The notes under the pieces are model-generated. The model was not told the origin of the DNA and did not search any database. It saw only the letters and a program-made list of their open reading frames with translations. From contig NZ_JAOANW010000006.1 in assembly GCF_026162365.1 (NCBI RefSeq), positions 248,001-312,000 of the forward strand: 64,000 bases of DNA, given 5' to 3'. Shown here piece after piece: positions 1-8,542 of this stretch. A program made the translations under genes and the position numbers. Within the stretch, counting starts at the first letter, position 1; each line of letters opens with the position of its first letter. Source of the stretch: Nitratireductor luteus. GTDB lineage: Bacteria; Pseudomonadota; Alphaproteobacteria; Rhizobiales; Rhizobiaceae.

Positions 1-8
1 AGGATGAC

Positions 9-338
9 ATGCAGCGCATGGGAATGGTCATCGGCCTGAAGCCCGAAAAGGTCGAGGAATACAAGCGCCTGCACGCGAAAGTGTGGCCGGACGTTCTTGC
101 CATGATCTCGGCCTGCAACATCCGCAACTATTCGATCTTCCTGAAGGAGCCGGAGAACCTCTTGTTCGGCTACTGGGAATATCACGGCACCGATTTCGCC
201 GCCGACGCGGCGAAGATGGCGGCCGATCCCGCCACGCAGAAATGGTGGGATGTCTGCATGCCCTGCCAGGAGCCGCTCGAAACGCGGGGCAAAGGCGAGT
301 GGTGGGCCATGATGGAGGAGGTTTTCCATCATGATTGA
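9..338 (+). CDS. L-rhamnose mutarotase family protein
   Basis: This family interconverts alpha and beta anomers of L-rhamnose or related 6-deoxy sugars in the cytoplasm and feeds them to dehydrogenases or isomerases. The 109-residue protein has the usual family length (about 104) and the conserved EEYKRLHAKVWPDV segment near residue 16, with the His and Trp expected in the active site, plus the tryptophan-rich C-terminal part (QKWWDVCMPCQEP). The gene overlaps the next dehydrogenase gene by 8 bases, so the two are probably translated together. Downstream genes point to L-fucose or L-fuconate breakdown, so the true substrate may be L-fucose. The start lies 9 bases into the window, so upstream operon members are cut off. 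Confidence 0.88.
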   Translation: MQRMGMVIGLKPEKVEEYKRLHAKVWPDVLAMISACNIRNYSIFLKEPENLLFGYWEYHGTDFAADAAKMAADPATQKWWDVCMPCQEPLETRGKGEWWAMMEEVFHHD

Positions 339-1401
339 GTTCGACCCTTCAAGCCTCACCCAATCCTGGCCCCTGCCTTCCAAGCCGCGCCCGATCGTCA
401 CCTTCGGCGCCGGGTCCATCGTCGGCGACGCGCATTTTCCGGCCTACCGCAAGGCCGGGTTTCCCATCGCCGGCCTCTACGACCCGGACCGGGAGAAGGC
501 GGAGACGCTAGCCGCCAAATGGGACGTGAGGGCGTTCGGCAATATCGAGGAAGCGGCGGCGGTCGAAGGCGCCGTGTTCGACCTTGCCACGCCGCCCTCG
601 CGCCATGCCGAAGTTCTGTCCGCCCTGCCCGACGGAGCGGCGGCGCTGATCCAGAAGCCGATGGGCAGCGACCTTAACGAGGCGACGCATATCCTCGCCC
701 TTTGCCGCCAAAAGAAGCTGGTGGCGGCGGTCAACTTCCAGCTCCGCTTCGCGCCCATGATGCTGGCCCTGAAGGACGCCATCGCCAAGGGCCATCTGGG
801 CGAGGTCGTCGACTTCGACGCCTGGCTGGCGCTCGCAACGCCCTGGCAGCTCTGGCCTTTCCTCAAGGGCCTGCCGCGCATCGAGATCGCCATGCATTCG
901 ATCCATTATCTCGACCTGATCCGCCAGATCCTGGGCGATCCGCAGGGCGTTCACGCAAAGACGCTCGGCCACCCGAACCATGACGTGGCGCAGACCCGCA
1001 CCAGCGCGATCCTCGACTATGGCGACAAGGTGCGCTGCGCGCTGTCGGTCAATCACGATCATGATTTCGGACGCAAGTACCAGGCCTGCGAGTTTCGCAT
1101 CTGCGGCACGAAGGGCGCGGCCTATCTCAAGCTCGGCGTCAATCTCGATTATCCGCGCGGCGAGCCCGATATTCTGGAGATCCGTCCCGCCGGCGGCGCG
1201 GACTGGGTGAACGTGCCGCTGGAAGGCACCTGGTTTCCCGATGCCTTTGCCGGCCGCATGGCCAATCTCCAGCGCTTTGCCGGCGGCGAGGACGATGCGC
1301 TGGTCAGCTCCGTCGAGGATGCCTGGAACACGATGGCGCTGGTCGAGGCCGCCTATCGCTCCAGCGCCGCGCCGGCCACACCCCTGCCACGGAGGCCCTG
1401 A
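331..1401 (+). CDS. Gfo/Idh/MocA family oxidoreductase
   Basis: NAD(P)-dependent dehydrogenase of the glucose-fructose oxidoreductase/inositol dehydrogenase family, 356 residues. The N-terminal Rossmann fold shows the nucleotide-binding turn [15 protein letters not shown] (about residues 25-39). A lysine in IQKPMGSD (about residue 110) corresponds to the EKP motif of the family. The C-terminal half is the alpha/beta domain that binds sugar. It overlaps the mutarotase upstream, and its TGA stop overlaps the ATG of the MaoC gene (TGATG), so three genes are coupled. In this context it may oxidise a 6-deoxy sugar or a sugar acid; the exact substrate is inferred only from neighbours. Confidence 0.85.
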   Translation: MIEFDPSSLTQSWPLPSKPRPIVTFGAGSIVGDAHFPAYRKAGFPIAGLYDPDREKAETLAAKWDVRAFGNIEEAAAVEGAVFDLATPPSRHAEVLSALPDGAAALIQKPMGSDLNEATHILALCRQKKLVAAVNFQLRFAPMMLALKDAIAKGHLGEVVDFDAWLALATPWQLWPFLKGLPRIEIAMHSIHYLDLIRQILGDPQGVHAKTLGHPNHDVAQTRTSAILDYGDKVRCALSVNHDHDFGRKYQACEFRICGTKGAAYLKLGVNLDYPRGEPDILEIRPAGGADWVNVPLEGTWFPDAFAGRMANLQRFAGGEDDALVSSVEDAWNTMALVEAAYRSSAAPATPLPRRP

Positions 1402-1853
1402 TGGAAATCACCACCTATTTCGAAGACTACGAGATCGGCTCCGGGCGCACGAGCTTCGGCCGCACGATCACCGAGACCGATTTCGTGGTGCATGCCGGCC
1501 ATACGGGCGATTTCTTCCCGCATCACATGGATGCGGAGTTCATGAAGAAGTCCGAGTTCGGCGGGCGCATCGCCCACGGCACGATGGTCTTCGCCATCGG
1601 CATCGGGCTGACGGCGAATGTCATCAACCCGGTCTCGTTCTCCTACGGCTACGACCGGCTGCGCTTCGTCAAGCCGGTCTTCATCGGCGACACGATCCGC
1701 ACCCGCACCACGATCGTGGAAAAGCGCGACGACCCCAAGCGCCCCGACATGGGCCGGGTCGTGGAGCGCTGCGAGGTGCTGAACCAGAAGGACGAGGTGG
1801 TGCTCGCCGCCGATCACCTTTACATCGTCGAACGTCGCAACAAGACGGCATGA
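1401..1853 (+). CDS. MaoC-like (R)-hydratase/dehydratase
   Basis: Hot-dog-fold protein of 150 residues. The hydratase motif is present: a Asp in [14 protein letters not shown] (about residues 33-46) followed by GGRIAHGTM, which supply the catalytic Asp and His of R-specific enoyl-CoA hydratases. The start codon overlaps the stop of the preceding dehydrogenase. Known relatives hydrate enoyl-CoA thioesters, but this cluster has no CoA ligase or thiolase. It may instead act on a sugar-derived enol or on an acyl-CoA made elsewhere. Its presence in a sugar-acid operon is unusual, and its reaction cannot be read from sequence. Confidence 0.85.
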   Translation: MEITTYFEDYEIGSGRTSFGRTITETDFVVHAGHTGDFFPHHMDAEFMKKSEFGGRIAHGTMVFAIGIGLTANVINPVSFSYGYDRLRFVKPVFIGDTIRTRTTIVEKRDDPKRPDMGRVVERCEVLNQKDEVVLAADHLYIVERRNKTA

Positions 1854-1867
1854 GATAGGGGCTTTCC

Positions 1868-2596
1868 ATGAACCTTGAGAACAAAACCGTACTGATCACC
1901 GCCGCCGCGCAAGGCATCGGCCGGGCAAGCGCGCTCGCCTTCGCGCGCACTGGGGCAAGAGTGATCGCCACGGACGTGAACGAGAAGGTGCTGGCCGAGC
2001 TCGACGGCGAGACGAATGTCACGACGGCGAGGCTGGACGTGCTCGACAATGACGCGGTGAGGAAGCTGGTCGCCGAGATCGGCGCGGTCGACGTGCTGTT
2101 CAACTGCGCCGGCGTGGTGCATGGCGGCTCGATCCTCGAAATGAAGGACAGCGATCTGGAATTCGCCTTCGACCTCAACGTGAAGGCGATGATACGCACC
2201 ATCCGCGCCGTGCTCCCCGGCATGCTGGAGCGCGGCGACGGGGCGATCATCAACATGTCATCCGTCGCCTCCAGCATGAAGGGCGTGCCGAACCGTTTCG
2301 CTTACGGAACGACCAAGGCCGCGGTGCTGGGCCTGACCAAGGCGGTCGCCGCCGACTATGTCGGCCAGGGCATCCGCTGCAACGCCATCTGCCCCGGGAC
2401 GGTGGACAGCCCTTCCCTGCAGGACCGCCTCAGGGAGACCGGCGACTATGATGCCGCGCGCAAGGCCTTCATCGCCCGCCAGCCCATCGGCCGCCTAGGC
2501 ACGGCGGAGGAGATCGCCGACCTTGCGGTCTATCTCGCCGGCGCCACCTACACGACCGGCCAAGCCTATGCCATCGACGGCGGCTGGACCATCTGA
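1868..2596 (+). CDS. SDR oxidoreductase, probable 2-keto-3-deoxy-L-fuconate dehydrogenase
   Basis: Classical short-chain dehydrogenase of 242 residues. The cofactor motif TAAAQGIGRA is at residues 11-20, NxxG is in LFNCAGVVHGG, the catalytic Ser is in INMSSVAS, and YGTTK supplies Tyr and Lys. The segment CPGTVDSPSLQDR is characteristic of the branch holding bacterial 2-keto-3-deoxy-L-fuconate dehydrogenases and mammalian BDH2/DHRS6. The next two genes encode a diketo-acid hydrolase and an L-fuconate dehydratase, which are the adjacent steps. The inferred reaction is therefore NAD-dependent oxidation of C4 of 2-keto-3-deoxy-L-fuconate to the 2,4-diketo acid. Confidence 0.85.
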   Translation: MNLENKTVLITAAAQGIGRASALAFARTGARVIATDVNEKVLAELDGETNVTTARLDVLDNDAVRKLVAEIGAVDVLFNCAGVVHGGSILEMKDSDLEFAFDLNVKAMIRTIRAVLPGMLERGDGAIINMSSVASSMKGVPNRFAYGTTKAAVLGLTKAVAADYVGQGIRCNAICPGTVDSPSLQDRLRETGDYDAARKAFIARQPIGRLGTAEEIADLAVYLAGATYTTGQAYAIDGGWTI

Positions 2597-2618
2597 AACC
2601 TTGTAAGGGATACAAATC

Positions 2619-3464
2619 ATGAAGCTAGTTCGCTATGGCGCGCCGGGCGCGGAAAAGCCCGGTCTGATCGATGCCGACGGCAATATCCGCGATCTCTCCG
2701 GCAAGATCGACGATGTGGCGGGAGCCGCCATTGCTCCCGAAAGCCTTGTCGCTCTCTCCTCGCTGGACGCGGCCGCGCTGCCGCTGGTGGAAGGTAATCC
2801 GCGCCTTGGCCCCTGCGTCACCGGCACTGGAAAATTCGTCTGCATCGGCCTCAACTATGCCGACCATGCGGAGGAATCCGGCCTGGCCGTGCCGCCGGAA
2901 CCGGTCATTTTCATGAAGGCCACGTCCGCCATCTGCGGACCGAACGACGACCTCGTCATCCCGCGCGGTTCGGAAAAGACGGACTGGGAAGTGGAGCTTG
3001 GCGTCGTCATCGGCAAGACAGCCAAATATGTGAGCGAGGAAGAGGCGCTGGACTACGTAGCCGGCTATTGCACGGTGCATGACGTTTCCGAGCGTGCCTT
3101 CCAGATCGAGCATCAGGGCCAGTGGACCAAGGGCAAGTCCGCCGACACGTTCGGCCCGACCGGCCCCTGGCTGGTGACGAAGGACGAAGTGGCCGACCCG
3201 CAGAACCTGCCCATGTGGCTGAAGGTCAATGGCGAGACCATGCAGGACGGCACCACCGGCACCATGGTCTACGGCGTGGCGCATCTGGTTTCCTATCTGT
3301 CGCGCTTCATGTCCCTGCAGCCGGGCGACATCATCTCCACCGGCACGCCGCCCGGCGTCGGCATGGGTCAGAAGCCGCCGCGCTATCTGAAGCCCGGCGA
3401 CGTGGTCGAACTCGGCATCGAGGGGCTAGGCGTCCAGAAGCAGACCTGCGTCGCGGATAAGTAG
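2619..3464 (+). CDS. FAH-family hydrolase, probable 2,4-diketo-3-deoxy-L-fuconate hydrolase
   Basis: Fumarylacetoacetate hydrolase family protein of 281 residues, normal length for the diketo-deoxy-sugar-acid branch. It has the N-terminal MKLVRYG start typical of that group, then the FAH core: KFVCIGLNYADHAEESG (about residue 69), the metal ligands in DWEVELGVVIGK (about residue 124), and the C-terminal GDIISTGTPPGVGMG. Known relatives cleave 2,4-diketo-3-deoxy-L-fuconate to pyruvate and L-lactate, the final step of the non-phosphorylated L-fucose route. It lies 22 bases after the SDR gene with a good AAGGGA ribosome binding site. A related acylpyruvate substrate cannot be excluded. Confidence 0.85.
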   Translation: MKLVRYGAPGAEKPGLIDADGNIRDLSGKIDDVAGAAIAPESLVALSSLDAAALPLVEGNPRLGPCVTGTGKFVCIGLNYADHAEESGLAVPPEPVIFMKATSAICGPNDDLVIPRGSEKTDWEVELGVVIGKTAKYVSEEEALDYVAGYCTVHDVSERAFQIEHQGQWTKGKSADTFGPTGPWLVTKDEVADPQNLPMWLKVNGETMQDGTTGTMVYGVAHLVSYLSRFMSLQPGDIISTGTPPGVGMGQKPPRYLKPGDVVELGIEGLGVQKQTCVADK

Positions 3465-3469
3465 CTCTA

Positions 3470-3557
3470 CAGTTGCGATTGACCGCTGCGGCCTTCACAC
3501 CCCCCTCTGCCCTGCCGGACAGAGGGGGGCGCAGAGCGCGGCGGCAAATCGCAACTG
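3470..3557. repeat. short form of the GC-rich intergenic hairpin element
   Basis: An inverted repeat fills most of the gap between the hydrolase and the dehydratase. The left arm begins CAGTTGCGATT and the right arm ends AATCGCAACTG, with ACCCCCCTCTG and CAGAGGGGGGC near the centre. It resembles the two larger elements at 4939-5122 and 7252-7414 but lacks their central spacer. Transcribed, it would form a long hairpin inside this operon. Confidence 0.75.
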
Positions 3558-3622
3558 CGAACTGCGCATTGAACCAACGCATCGCGCTTTGCGAAAGCCG
3601 ATGCCATAGACAGAGACAGCCC

Positions 3623-4900
3623 GTGACCCGCATAACCGACCTGAAAACCCACGATCTGCGGTTTCCCACGTCCCAGTCGCTCGACGGCTCGGATGCGATG
3701 AATCCGGATCCCGATTATTCCGCCGCCTATGTCGTCCTCGAAACGGACATGGCGGGGCTGGAAGGGCATGGGCTGACCTTCACCATCGGGCGCGGCAACG
3801 ATATCTGCTGCGCGGCAATCGAGGCCATGCGCCATCTGGTCGTGGGCCTCGATCTCGACTGGATCAAGGAAGATCCCGGCCGCTTCTGGCGGCATGTGAC
3901 GAGCGACAGCCAGTTGCGCTGGATCGGCCCCGACAAGGGCGCCATGCATCTGGCCACCGGCGCGGTCGTCAACGCCGTCTGGGATCTATGGGCCAAGGAA
4001 GCGGGCAAGCCGGTGTGGCGGCTGGTGGCGGAGATGACGCCCGAAGAGATCGTCTCCATCGTCGACTTCCGCTATCTCACCGACGCCATCACGCCGGAGG
4101 AGGCGCTTGAAATACTCAAGCGCGCGGAGCCCGGCAAGGCCGAACGCTTGGCCATTCTAGAGAACGAGGGCTATACCTGCTACACGACGTCCGCCGGCTG
4201 GCTGGGCTATCCCGACGACAAGCTGCGCCGGCTCTGCCAGGAAGCCGTGGATGCCGGTTTCGATCATGTGAAGCTGAAGGTCGGGCGCGACCTGGAAGAC
4301 GACAAGCGGCGGCTGGCGATTGCCCGCGAGGTGCTCGGCCCCGATCGCCATCTGATGATCGACGCCAATCAGGTGTGGGAGGTCGACCAGGCCGTTTCAT
4401 GGCTGAAGGAACTGGCCTTCGCCAATCCTCTCTTCATCGAGGAGCCGACCAGTCCGGACGATGTGGCCGGCCACCGGAAGATCCGCCAGGCGGTCGCGCC
4501 GATGAAGGTGGCGACAGGCGAGATGTGCCAGAACCGCATCATGTTCAAGCAGTTCATCGCCGAGGGCGCCATCGACGTGGTGCAGATCGATTCCTGCCGC
4601 ATGGGCGGGCTGAACGAGGTGCTGGCCGTGCTGCTGATGGCGGCGAAATACGACCTGCCGGTCTGGCCGCATGCGGGCGGCGTCGGCCTGTGCGAATATG
4701 TGCAGCACCTGTCGATGATCGACTATGTGGCGGTCTCGGGCACGAAGGAAGGCCGCGTGATCGAGTATGTCGATCACCTGCACGAACATTTCCTCGACCC
4801 CTGCATCACCCGGAACGCGGCCTATATGCCGCCCCGCCTGCCGGGCTTTTCCATTCAGATGAAGCCGGCTTCGATAAAGGCGTATCGGGTGGGTGGGTAG
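3623..4900 (+). CDS. L-fuconate dehydratase (enolase superfamily)
   Basis: Cytoplasmic Mg-dependent dehydratase converting L-fuconate to 2-keto-3-deoxy-L-fuconate. The frame is open from 3473, but that stretch is the hairpin repeat, so I choose the GTG at 3623. This gives 425 residues beginning VTRITDLKTHDLRFPTS, typical of the family. The expected catalytic and metal residues are present: the KxK pair at 217 and 219, Asp247 in DANQ, Glu273 in IEEP, Glu300 in ATGEM, and His350 in WPHAGGVGLCEY. These match the spacing of characterised L-fuconate dehydratases nearly residue for residue. It is the last gene of the rightward operon and ends just before a large hairpin element. Confidence 0.92.
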   Translation: MTRITDLKTHDLRFPTSQSLDGSDAMNPDPDYSAAYVVLETDMAGLEGHGLTFTIGRGNDICCAAIEAMRHLVVGLDLDWIKEDPGRFWRHVTSDSQLRWIGPDKGAMHLATGAVVNAVWDLWAKEAGKPVWRLVAEMTPEEIVSIVDFRYLTDAITPEEALEILKRAEPGKAERLAILENEGYTCYTTSAGWLGYPDDKLRRLCQEAVDAGFDHVKLKVGRDLEDDKRRLAIAREVLGPDRHLMIDANQVWEVDQAVSWLKELAFANPLFIEEPTSPDDVAGHRKIRQAVAPMKVATGEMCQNRIMFKQFIAEGAIDVVQIDSCRMGGLNEVLAVLLMAAKYDLPVWPHAGGVGLCEYVQHLSMIDYVAVSGTKEGRVIEYVDHLHEHFLDPCITRNAAYMPPRLPGFSIQMKPASIKAYRVGG

Positions 4901-4938
4901 GTTTATCGGGCTTGGTGTTGGCACTGAGTTGTGATTTA

Positions 4939-5122
4939 CCGCCGCGCCCCTTGTCACCCCCCTCTGCCCTGCCGGGCATCTCCCCCTCAAGGGGGGAGAT
5001 CATCTCTTCATCGACGTTTTACTTCTTCTTCGAGGTTGGCGAAACCGGCCATGACAGCCAATCTCCCCCCTTGAGGGGGAGATGCCCGGCAGGGCAGAGG
5101 GGGGTGCGAAGGGGCGCGGCGG
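4939..5122. repeat. 184-bp MITE-like inverted-repeat element (copy 1)
   Basis: Two nearly perfect 62-base arms (4939-5000 and 5061-5122) flank a 60-base spacer. Each arm carries CCGCCGCGCCCCTT, CCCCCCTCTGCCCTGCCGGG and TCTCCCCCTCAAGGGGGGA, read outward to inward. The element lies between the convergent L-fuconate dehydratase and tctA genes, where it can end transcription from both sides. A second copy with the same spacer lies at 7252-7414. Such elements recur in intergenic regions of rhizobial genomes; there is no coding capacity. Confidence 0.88.
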
Positions 5123-5138
5123 AAACGTGACTATTGGA

Positions 5139-6656
5139 TCAAGGCGAAACCGTTACATCCTTCTTCGGCCGCAGGAAGCGGCCGATGAGGACCGGGGCGA
5201 CGAAGCCGACGATGGCAAGTACCCAGATCGTGATGGCGATGGGCGAACCCCACAGGATCGAATATTCGCCGTCCGAGATCGTCAGCGCGCGGCGCATGTT
5301 CTTTTCCATCTCATTGCCGAGCAGGATGCCGAGGATAACCGGCACCAGCGGCACGTCGAGCTTGCGCAGGACATAGCCTCCCACGCCGAAGCCGATCATC
5401 ACCAGGAGGTCGAAGGTCGAGCCCGACAGGCCGTATATGCCTACGAAGGCGATCATCGCCACGGCCGGCATGAGATATTTCGTCGGCACCTGCAGCACCC
5501 GCACAAAGATACCGACCATCGGCACGTTGAGCAGGAGCAGCATGATGTTGCCGATGAACAGCGCGGCGATGAGGCCCCACACGACATCCGGCTGCTGCGT
5601 GAAGAGCAGCGGGCCGGGGGTGATGTTGAGCGCCATCAGCATGGCCAGAAGCACGGCGGTCGTGCCGGAACCGGGTACGCCCAGCGCCAGCATGGGCACC
5701 AGCGCGCCGCCAGCGGCCGCGTTATTGCCGGCCTCGGGCGCCGCCACGCCGCGCGGATCGCCCTTGCCGAAAGTGCCATCCTTGTCGCTTATGCGCTTCT
5801 CCATCGTGTAGGACACGAAGGAGCCCAGCGAAGCGCCCGCCCCCGGCAGGACGCCGGCAATAAAGCCGACAATGGTGCTGCGTCCCATGGCGCCCGCCGT
5901 CTTCTTGAGCATCGAGAGCGGCGCCGTGATGCGGTTGAGCTTGGTGGCCGAAGCCTCCGGCGCCTCACCCTTGGCGTGTTCGAGAAACAGCAGTACCTCG
6001 GAGATGGCGAACAAGCCGACAATGGCGATCAGGAAGTGGATGCCTTCGTAAAGATGGATCTCGCCGAAGGTCAGCCGCGGCACGCCGGTCTGATGATCGA
6101 CGCCGACCATCGCAATGCCGAGACCCAGGGCGGCCGCGATGACCGCCTTCGCCTGATTGCGCGCGGCAATGCCCCCAAGTGTCGCAAATGCCAAGGTAAA
6201 GAGCGCGAAATATTCGGCCGGGCCGAACAAGAGCGCGACCTTGACGAGCTGCGGTGCCAGGAACACAAGGCCCCAGGTGGCGAAGAAGGCACCGACGAAG
6301 GAAGCGATGCCCGACAGCGCCAGCGCCTCGCCGGCCTTGCCCTGCTGCGTCATAGGGTAGCCGTCGAGCGTGGTCATCAGCGCCGGCTCATCGCCCGGTA
6401 TGTTGAGCAGGATCGAGGAGATACGCCCGCCATACATGGCGCCGTAATAGACCGAAGTCAGAAGGATCAGCGCCGGCGTGGCCGGCAGGCCGAGCGTGAA
6501 AGCGAGCGGAATGAGGATCGCCACGCCATTGGAGGGCCCAAGCCCCGGCAGCGCGCCGATGATGGTGCCCAGAAAGCAGCCGATAAGGGCCAGCCCGAGA
6601 TTCTGCCAGGTGAGCGCGACAGCGAAGCCGTCGGCAAGGCTTGCGAGAACGTCCAT
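5139..6656 (-). CDS. tctA: tripartite tricarboxylate transporter, large permease TctA
   Basis: Large membrane subunit of a TTT-family secondary transporter, 505 residues, normal length, with about 11-12 hydrophobic segments. Family signatures include LIGCFLGTIIGALPGLGPSNG (about residues 23-43) and the second glycine-rich repeat GFIAGVLPGAGASLGSF. TctA, TctB and a periplasmic TctC protein import carboxylates using an ion gradient. The order on this strand is tctC (8439), tctB (7204), tctA, with hairpin repeats in both gaps. The neighbouring fuconate enzymes suggest that a sugar acid is carried; that is inference. Confidence 0.93.
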   Translation of the reverse strand: MDVLASLADGFAVALTWQNLGLALIGCFLGTIIGALPGLGPSNGVAILIPLAFTLGLPATPALILLTSVYYGAMYGGRISSILLNIPGDEPALMTTLDGYPMTQQGKAGEALALSGIASFVGAFFATWGLVFLAPQLVKVALLFGPAEYFALFTLAFATLGGIAARNQAKAVIAAALGLGIAMVGVDHQTGVPRLTFGEIHLYEGIHFLIAIVGLFAISEVLLFLEHAKGEAPEASATKLNRITAPLSMLKKTAGAMGRSTIVGFIAGVLPGAGASLGSFVSYTMEKRISDKDGTFGKGDPRGVAAPEAGNNAAAGGALVPMLALGVPGSGTTAVLLAMLMALNITPGPLLFTQQPDVVWGLIAALFIGNIMLLLLNVPMVGIFVRVLQVPTKYLMPAVAMIAFVGIYGLSGSTFDLLVMIGFGVGGYVLRKLDVPLVPVILGILLGNEMEKNMRRALTISDGEYSILWGSPIAITIWVLAIVGFVAPVLIGRFLRPKKDVTVSP

Positions 6657-6673
6657 ATCGAGTCTCCTGCTTA

Positions 6674-6775
6674 GACCAGTTCAACGCTTCCGTGAAACGT
6701 TGAACTGGTCTAACTATTTGTTTTTACGCAATTCCGGACGGAAAACCGGTTTCCACTTTTCCTGGAATTGCTCTA
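6674..6775. repeat. intergenic palindrome plus rhizobial-type repeat between tctB and tctA
   Basis: The tctB-tctA gap holds two adjacent repeats. First is the hairpin AGACCAGTTCAACG / CGTTGAACTGGTCT (about 6674-6712). Then comes a segment containing CGCAATTCCGGACGG, AAAACCGGTTT and CCTGGAATTGCTCTAG (about 6727-6775), a composition I recognise as a dispersed intergenic motif of rhizobial genomes. It has no coding content. As RNA it would fold between two operon genes and may set the ratio of TctB to TctA. Confidence 0.65.
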
Positions 6776-7204
6776 GAAGCCCCACGGGCCGATCGCCAGC
6801 GACAGTTTCAGGATGAGGCGGAAGACCACGAAGATGCCGAGCGCGATGCCGACGCCGGCAATGGCGGCGGCGAACGGTGTTGCGCCGAGGCGCCAACTCA
6901 GGAAGCCGGCGGCGAAGGTCGTCGAGATAATGAAGCCGAACTCGGGCAACGCGTAGGTGTAGGCCACCATGACGACGACCGCGAAGACGATCTCGCCCAA
7001 GCGTCCGAGCTTCGGCCAGACCGGCTCGGGGTCTGGACGCAGCAGTGTGTAGAGCGAGCCCAGTGCCAGCACCACGCCGATGGCGATCGGGAAGGCCTTC
7101 GGTCCCATCGGATCGGAAATGAAGCCGACCCTGATCTGGGTCGCGAAATAGATGTACAGCAGCGCCAGCACCAGGCATGTGCCGCCGAGAATACGGTCGC
7201 TCAT
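6773..7204 (-). CDS. tctB: tripartite tricarboxylate transporter, small permease TctB
   Basis: Small membrane subunit of the TTT transporter, 143 residues. It has four predicted membrane segments: about residues 5-22 (LGGTCLVLALLYIYFATQ), 37-55, 75-90 and 105-135. This is the DUF1468/TctB layout, with a conserved GPKAFP in the first periplasmic loop. It is poorly conserved in sequence, so the call relies on topology and on its place between tctC and tctA. The hairpin element at 7252-7414 separates it from tctC upstream. Confidence 0.85.
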   Translation of the reverse strand: MSDRILGGTCLVLALLYIYFATQIRVGFISDPMGPKAFPIAIGVVLALGSLYTLLRPDPEPVWPKLGRLGEIVFAVVVMVAYTYALPEFGFIISTTFAAGFLSWRLGATPFAAAIAGVGIALGIFVVFRLILKLSLAIGPWGF

Positions 7205-7251
7205 CGCTTCCTCTCCTGTTTTTCTGGTTTGGTACAGTCGCGTCCTGCGTT

Positions 7252-7414
7252 GCCCCCCTCTGCCCTGCCGGGCATCTCCCCCTCAAGGGGGGAGATCATC
7301 CCTTCATTGACGTTTCGCTTCGTCTTCGAGAGATTGGCGAAACCGGTGGTGACAGCCAATCTCCCCCCCTTGAGGGGGAGATGTCCGGCAGGACAGAGGG
7401 GGGTGCGAAAGGGC
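7252..7414. repeat. MITE-like inverted-repeat element (copy 2)
   Basis: Second copy of the element at 4939-5122. The left arm at 7252-7296 and right arm at 7369-7414 share CCCCCCTCTGCCCTGCCGG and TCTCCCCCTCAAGGGGGGA with copy 1. The spacer is recognisably the same (TTGGCGAAACCGG and GTGACAGCCA are kept). The outermost GCCGCGCCC part is kept on the right (about 7415-7429) but decayed on the left. It sits inside the tctC-tctB gap, so it is co-transcribed with the operon. Confidence 0.85.
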
Positions 7415-7455
7415 GCGGCGTGGACCGCCTCACCCATTCCACACCATGGCGAACG

Positions 7456-8439
7456 CTACTGCAGGATGCCGATCTCGCGGCTGAGCGCTTCCGTGTCGGC
7501 GACCTGCTTGGCGATGAAGGCGTCGAACTCATCGCCGAACCTTGCGAGCGGCATCAGGCCGTTGGTGGCCATGATCTGTTTCCACTCGTCGCTCTCATAG
7601 GTCGTCTTGACGGCGTTGACCCAGAAATCATAGGCCTCGTCGCTCATGCCGCCGGGGGCATAGAAACCGCGCCAGTTGGCGCCGACGGCATCGATCCCCT
7701 GTTCCCGGGCGGTGGGGAAGTCGGCGAATTCACCAGGCAGACGCTCTTCGGAAAGCACGGCGAGCACCTTGAGATCGCCCGAATCGACGAAGCCCTTGGT
7801 CTCTGAAATGTCGCCCGTGAAGGCCTGCACATGGCCGCCCAGAAGCTGGGTAACGGCCTCGCCGCCGCCCTCGAAGGCGACATATTTGATCGTGCGCGCA
7901 TCATCGATGCCGGCTTCCTTGGCGGCGATGAGCACCTTGAGGTGATCCCAGCCGCCGACCGCCGAACCACCGGCGAAGGAAACCGATTTCGGATCGGCCT
8001 TCACCTTCTCGAACAGTTCCGGCAGCGTGTTGATCGGCGAATCCTTGGATACGGCGATCACGCCGTAATCGGCGCCGACGGTGCCGATCCAGCGCACCTG
8101 ATCCTGGTTCGCACCGGGAAACGCACCCTGGGCAAGCCTGGTGGTAGTGGCCGAGGATGCGGCGACGATGAGATCGTTGTTGGTGTTGCGCTTGGCGACG
8201 ACCTCGGCGAAGGCGACGCCGCCGCCGCCGCCGGCAAGATTGGTCACCTGCACGGGGCCGGGCACGATCTTCAGATCATAAAGCGCCTTGCCGACCTGGC
8301 GGCAGGTGAAGTCCCAACCGCCGCCGGCATTGGCCGGCGCGACGCATTCGGTCTGCTTCGGCTCGAAGGAAAAGGCCTGGCCGGTGAAGGCAATAGCGGC
8401 GAAAAGGGTTGCAGCGCCTGCTGCAGCGAGCTTTCTCAT
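7456..8439 (-). CDS. tctC: TTT periplasmic binding protein TctC
   Basis: Periplasmic substrate receptor of the TTT transporter (Bug family), 327 residues. An upstream in-frame ATG exists at 8505, but the start at 8439 follows GGGAGGATATCC and gives the signal peptide MRKLAAAGAATLFAAIAFTG, so I use it. The mature protein has the family pattern of two alpha/beta lobes. The usual VTNLAGGGGGVAF segment (about residue 67) lines the carboxylate-binding site, and SFAGGSAVGGWDHL forms the second binding loop. It is the first gene of tctCBA and divergent from tctD. The ligand is probably the sugar acid degraded by the neighbouring enzymes. Confidence 0.92.
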   Translation of the reverse strand: MRKLAAAGAATLFAAIAFTGQAFSFEPKQTECVAPANAGGGWDFTCRQVGKALYDLKIVPGPVQVTNLAGGGGGVAFAEVVAKRNTNNDLIVAASSATTTRLAQGAFPGANQDQVRWIGTVGADYGVIAVSKDSPINTLPELFEKVKADPKSVSFAGGSAVGGWDHLKVLIAAKEAGIDDARTIKYVAFEGGGEAVTQLLGGHVQAFTGDISETKGFVDSGDLKVLAVLSEERLPGEFADFPTAREQGIDAVGANWRGFYAPGGMSDEAYDFWVNAVKTTYESDEWKQIMATNGLMPLARFGDEFDAFIAKQVADTEALSREIGILQ

Positions 8440-8542
8440 TGGATATCCTCCCATATTCCTGCCGCACGTGTTTCGTGCGAAGGTTCGCCGAAGATAAGTC
8501 GGCAAGCTGTCATTAAGCTGTCAGATCGGGGAGACGATTTTC

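Noticed and set aside
5082-6674. Long rightward open frame opposite tctA
   Set aside because: It is antisense to a clear TctA gene and has a His/Arg/Asp-rich composition typical of a shadow frame in GC-rich DNA.
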